Source of the DNA: Candidatus Nitrosopumilus sp.
Lineage (GTDB): Archaea > Thermoproteota > Nitrososphaeria > Nitrososphaerales > Nitrosopumilaceae
Assembly (NCBI GenBank): GCA_029860565.1
Contig: JAOUAY010000041.1
Location: 1 to 8,215 of the forward strand
Direction: 5' to 3'
Length of the DNA stretch: 8,215 nt
Shown here: positions 6,554 to 8,215 of the stretch, piece by piece
Position numbering within the stretch: the stretch's first letter is position 1
How the letters are laid out: each line of letters begins with the position of its first letter
Translations under genes and position numbers: made by a program
Notes under the pieces: model-generated
What the model was told of the DNA's origin: nothing
Databases searched by the model: none
Seen by the model: the letters and a program-made list of their open reading frames with translations, nothing else

Positions 6554-6939
6554 TGAACAAGACCCCTTCCGAAAAATGGAAAGATTCCATTATAAGTTAT
6601 AGAAAAAAATGTCAGAGTATTCTCCAAATATCAAATAACATCAGGTATGTAGGCATTGTTAATGCTTATGGAAGAACACTGACAGGAATTATCAAGGCAG
6701 ACATAAAACCATTAATGAAATCAGAGACAATAAAAAATGAACTTTTCGTGATATCTGTTCTAATGACACTAAGAAAAGAAAGTACAAGTGTAGTTGGTAA
6801 ACTAGATTATGTTTTACTACGCCATCAGAAAATATCCATACTATTATTCCAAAAAAATAATGTCACATATTATGTCACAATAGACAGAAAAGAAAAGAAG
6901 ATGGACAAGATCATAGAATCTATTGAAAAGATAATTTGA
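6553..6939 (+). CDS. Small roadblock-like archaeal protein, intact
   Basis: 128 residues, basic, soluble, no membrane segment or signal peptide. After a charged helix (residues 7-27), NIRYVGIVNAYGRTLTG (29-45) is the family's hallmark first beta hairpin. Then come a helical middle (KPLMKSETIKNELF), VGKLDYVLLRHQKISILLF (81-99) and a final strand-helix pair, VTYYVTIDRKEKKMDKIIES. The order strand-strand-helix-strand-strand-strand-helix fits a roadblock/LC7-like profile. The family is numerous in ammonia-oxidising archaea and its function is unknown to me; possibly DUF6659, from memory. The C-terminal halves of the right-edge gene (GKTDYVHITREKMQQMILYL) and the remnant at 6350 align with it, although it is clearly more diverged from them than they are from each other. 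It starts divergently from the remnant, and its mRNA is probably leaderless. Confidence 0.75.
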   Translation: MNKTPSEKWKDSIISYRKKCQSILQISNNIRYVGIVNAYGRTLTGIIKADIKPLMKSETIKNELFVISVLMTLRKESTSVVGKLDYVLLRHQKISILLFQKNNVTYYVTIDRKEKKMDKIIESIEKII

Positions 6940-7041
6940 GATAGGTAAACTCATCATATTTCAGATTATTAAATTTTCCTCAAACACTGGATCAAAAGAC
7001 ATGGATTAAATCGAGTAATATGAAAAAATCATCAAGGAAAT

Positions 7042-7605
7042 ATGGAGTATACCTCACAACAAATACGACATTCTTTTGGTATTCTTTTTCTGAATGTGGC
7101 TATTTCAGTTGCTGCGGGCTCGATTTTAAGTGAAATTGTATCTATGAATAATCTTCCATCGAATTATCATGGTTTCATTTGGATTGCAGTTTTTGGCCTG
7201 GTTTTTGGTGTTCAATTTAGAAGATTCAGGTTAATTCTTCCCCTGATTCGTCAGAGAATGAAAAAGAGCACATCATGGCCTATTTCTGCCAAATCCATCA
7301 ATGGCATATGTTGGTCACTACCTTTTGTGGTCATAGTAATTTTTCCAGAATTTACGCAATATTTGATTTTGTTAGGGATCGGTCTGGGTAACCTCTCTAC
7401 CTTTGTTTTTCTCAAAAAGTTTAGTGGTCTGGGAAATGTTGAACAATTGCTAGTTGGGATGATCTCAATTGTCATGCTGCCTGTTGCTATTGAGACTAAT
7501 TTACTAGGATTGACAGAAGATCAAGATACTGAGGTTTTGCTTTCACGAATTTTTATCTCTATGGCATATGCTACAGGCGGATTCTATGCCTTGCTAAAAA
7601 AATGA
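7042..7605 (+). CDS. Membrane protein of unknown function, about six transmembrane helices
   Basis: 187 residues that I do not recognise. Hydrophobic segments lie at about 11-31, 43-59, 86-101, 105-124, 134-153 and 167-184, which would place it in the cytoplasmic membrane. The loop at 60-85 is strongly basic (RRFRLILPLIRQRMKKS), so by the positive-inside rule it should face the cytoplasm; the acidic loop LTEDQDTE at 157-164 would then be outside or a short turn. There is no catalytic, metal-binding or transporter motif that I can see. AAGGA at 7034-7038 lies only 3 bases before the ATG, closer than usual; GATTAAAT at 7004-7011 is a possible TATA box giving a leader of under 10 bases. It follows the small roadblock-like gene by 102 bases on the same strand and may or may not be co-transcribed with it. 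Confidence 0.7.
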   Translation: MEYTSQQIRHSFGILFLNVAISVAAGSILSEIVSMNNLPSNYHGFIWIAVFGLVFGVQFRRFRLILPLIRQRMKKSTSWPISAKSINGICWSLPFVVIVIFPEFTQYLILLGIGLGNLSTFVFLKKFSGLGNVEQLLVGMISIVMLPVAIETNLLGLTEDQDTEVLLSRIFISMAYATGGFYALLKK

Positions 7606-7721
7606 TTTTTGAAAATTTAGTGTCTGATAAAGAATTTAAAAATTCTGTGTCGAGTATTTGTCTAAAAAGAACAGTTCACTCATAGCATGTCAGGACTTTA
7701 GTACAAAAAGCAATTAAGAAC

Positions 7722-7761
7722 AATAGAAAAGCCTCAACTCAATCAATAATCCTTTTCTATT
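7722..7761. repeat. Perfect 10-bp inverted repeat with 20-base loop
   Basis: AATAGAAAAG (7722-7731) pairs exactly with CTTTTCTATT (7752-7761). It lies in the 277-base gap between two convergent genes, in which I find no gene. As RNA it would form a long-loop hairpin on either strand. It could be a transcription boundary, an RNA structure or a protein site; the sequence alone does not decide. Confidence 0.45.
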
Positions 7762-7774
7762 AGTAAGGGGAAAT

Positions 7775-7804
7775 TTTTCATAATTTTATCTGAGATTATG
7801 AAAA
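7775..7804. terminator. Perfect 10-bp hairpin with 10-base loop, possible bidirectional transcription boundary
   Basis: TTTTCATAAT (7775-7784) pairs exactly with ATTATGAAAA (7795-7804) around the loop TTTATCTGAG; a T-G pair can extend the stem. It begins 13 bases after the previous inverted repeat, between convergent genes. A T-run follows at 7843-7849. Stem-loops in such gaps commonly mark transcript ends, but archaeal terminators do not require hairpins, so the role is inferred. Confidence 0.4.
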
Positions 7805-7882
7805 GGTCTTGAAAATTTTAAAAACTACCACAGGATTAATCATTTTTTTATAATGCCTTAGTTGTGATCAAGTTAAAATTAT

Positions 7883-8215
7883 CTAAGATTGGATTGCATT
7901 TGCGATTAATTCATTGTCTATAAATTTTATTTTTTGAGCAGCAACCTTTACTTCTTCAGGGGTAATGGATTTCTCCAAAGTAAGATAAATTGTGATCATT
8001 GGCAGGTATAAAATCATTTGCTGCATTTTTTCTCTAGTGATATGAACATAGTCTGTTTTCCCATAGGCATCATCAAAGTGTTCTCTGGTATCTCGTCTTA
8101 GATTAAGCTGCTTGTAAAACTTGATTCTGTCAGGATCAGGTTCCATTGGTTTAGATGCAGCTGAAGATTGGTCAAGCAAGACATTTCCCTCCAAATCTAT
8201 TAGACCTTGATGAAC
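7883..8215 (-). CDS. Roadblock-like archaeal protein, C-terminal part (runs off right edge)
   Basis: The open frame continues to the last base of the window, so the start lies outside; 110 residues are visible. An in-frame TTG at 8194 is not a credible start, because VHQGLIDLEGNVL spans it and matches the first hairpin of the family (VGIVNAYGRTL in the gene at 6553). After a linker with SSAASKPMEPDPDR, the sequence NLRRDTREHFDDAYGKTDYVHITREK aligns with the LRKESTSVVGKLDYVLLRHQK part of that gene, and PMITIYLTLEKSITPEEVKVAAQKI with its final strand and helix. The C-terminus (IKFIDNELIANAIQS) is longer than in the 6553 protein and is shared with the frameshifted remnant at 6350. Function unknown; probably a soluble scaffold or dimerisation module. 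It converges on the membrane-protein gene. Confidence 0.72.
   Translation of the reverse strand, partial: VHQGLIDLEGNVLLDQSSAASKPMEPDPDRIKFYKQLNLRRDTREHFDDAYGKTDYVHITREKMQQMILYLPMITIYLTLEKSITPEEVKVAAQKIKFIDNELIANAIQS

Noticed and set aside
7251..7475. Minus-strand frame inside the membrane-protein gene
   Set aside because: The plus strand has a longer frame with regular hydrophobic segments and an upstream AAGGA; the antisense frame has neither.
7606..7882. tRNA or other structured RNA gene in the convergent gap
   Set aside because: No cloverleaf, T-loop GTTCRANNC or GC-rich stem; only the two AT-rich hairpins listed.

Overview
The window looks like chromosome from a low-GC ammonia-oxidising archaeon of the Nitrosopumilus type (Thaumarchaeota/Nitrososphaerota). 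The grounds are the AT-rich base composition, archaeal signals (TATA boxes about 27 bases before ATG starts with no ribosome site, GGTGA ribosome sites where there is a leader), GGTGA-led TTG starts, and several small proteins of a family I know mainly from these archaea. The organism call is inference; no ammonia-oxidation gene or rRNA is present to settle it.

Bases 194-6271 are a nitrogen-assimilation locus. A type I glutamine synthetase (minus strand) diverges from a four-gene operon (plus strand, 1880-6271) whose genes overlap by 4 bases, abut, or lie 1 base apart. The operon encodes an FMN/3Fe-4S glutamate-synthase-type catalytic subunit, a degenerate paralogue of that subunit that has lost its FMN-, substrate- and Fe-S-binding motifs, a class II glutamine amidotransferase subunit, and a GXGXG beta-helix subunit. 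Together with the glutamine synthetase this resembles a GS-GOGAT cycle built from separate subunits. However, the subunit layout (separate amidotransferase, GXGXG and FMN proteins, no GltD-type reductase, no ferredoxin domain) equally matches the GlxBCD / N-methylglutamate synthase MgsABC family, so the product is not certain. The 186-base divergent intergenic region holds an 8-bp perfect dyad, three or four GGTAWT boxes at helical spacing, and a TATA box placed for a leaderless catalytic-subunit mRNA.

The rest of the window is populated by members of a small roadblock/LC7-like archaeal family: an N-terminal piece at the left edge (1-97, minus), a frameshifted C-terminal remnant (6350-6495, minus), an intact 128-residue gene (6553-6939, plus) and a 3'-complete, 5'-truncated copy at the right edge (7883-8215, minus). 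An unrecognised six-helix membrane protein (7042-7605) lies between the last two. The convergent gap 7606-7882 has two perfect 10-bp hairpins in tandem and no gene that I can see.
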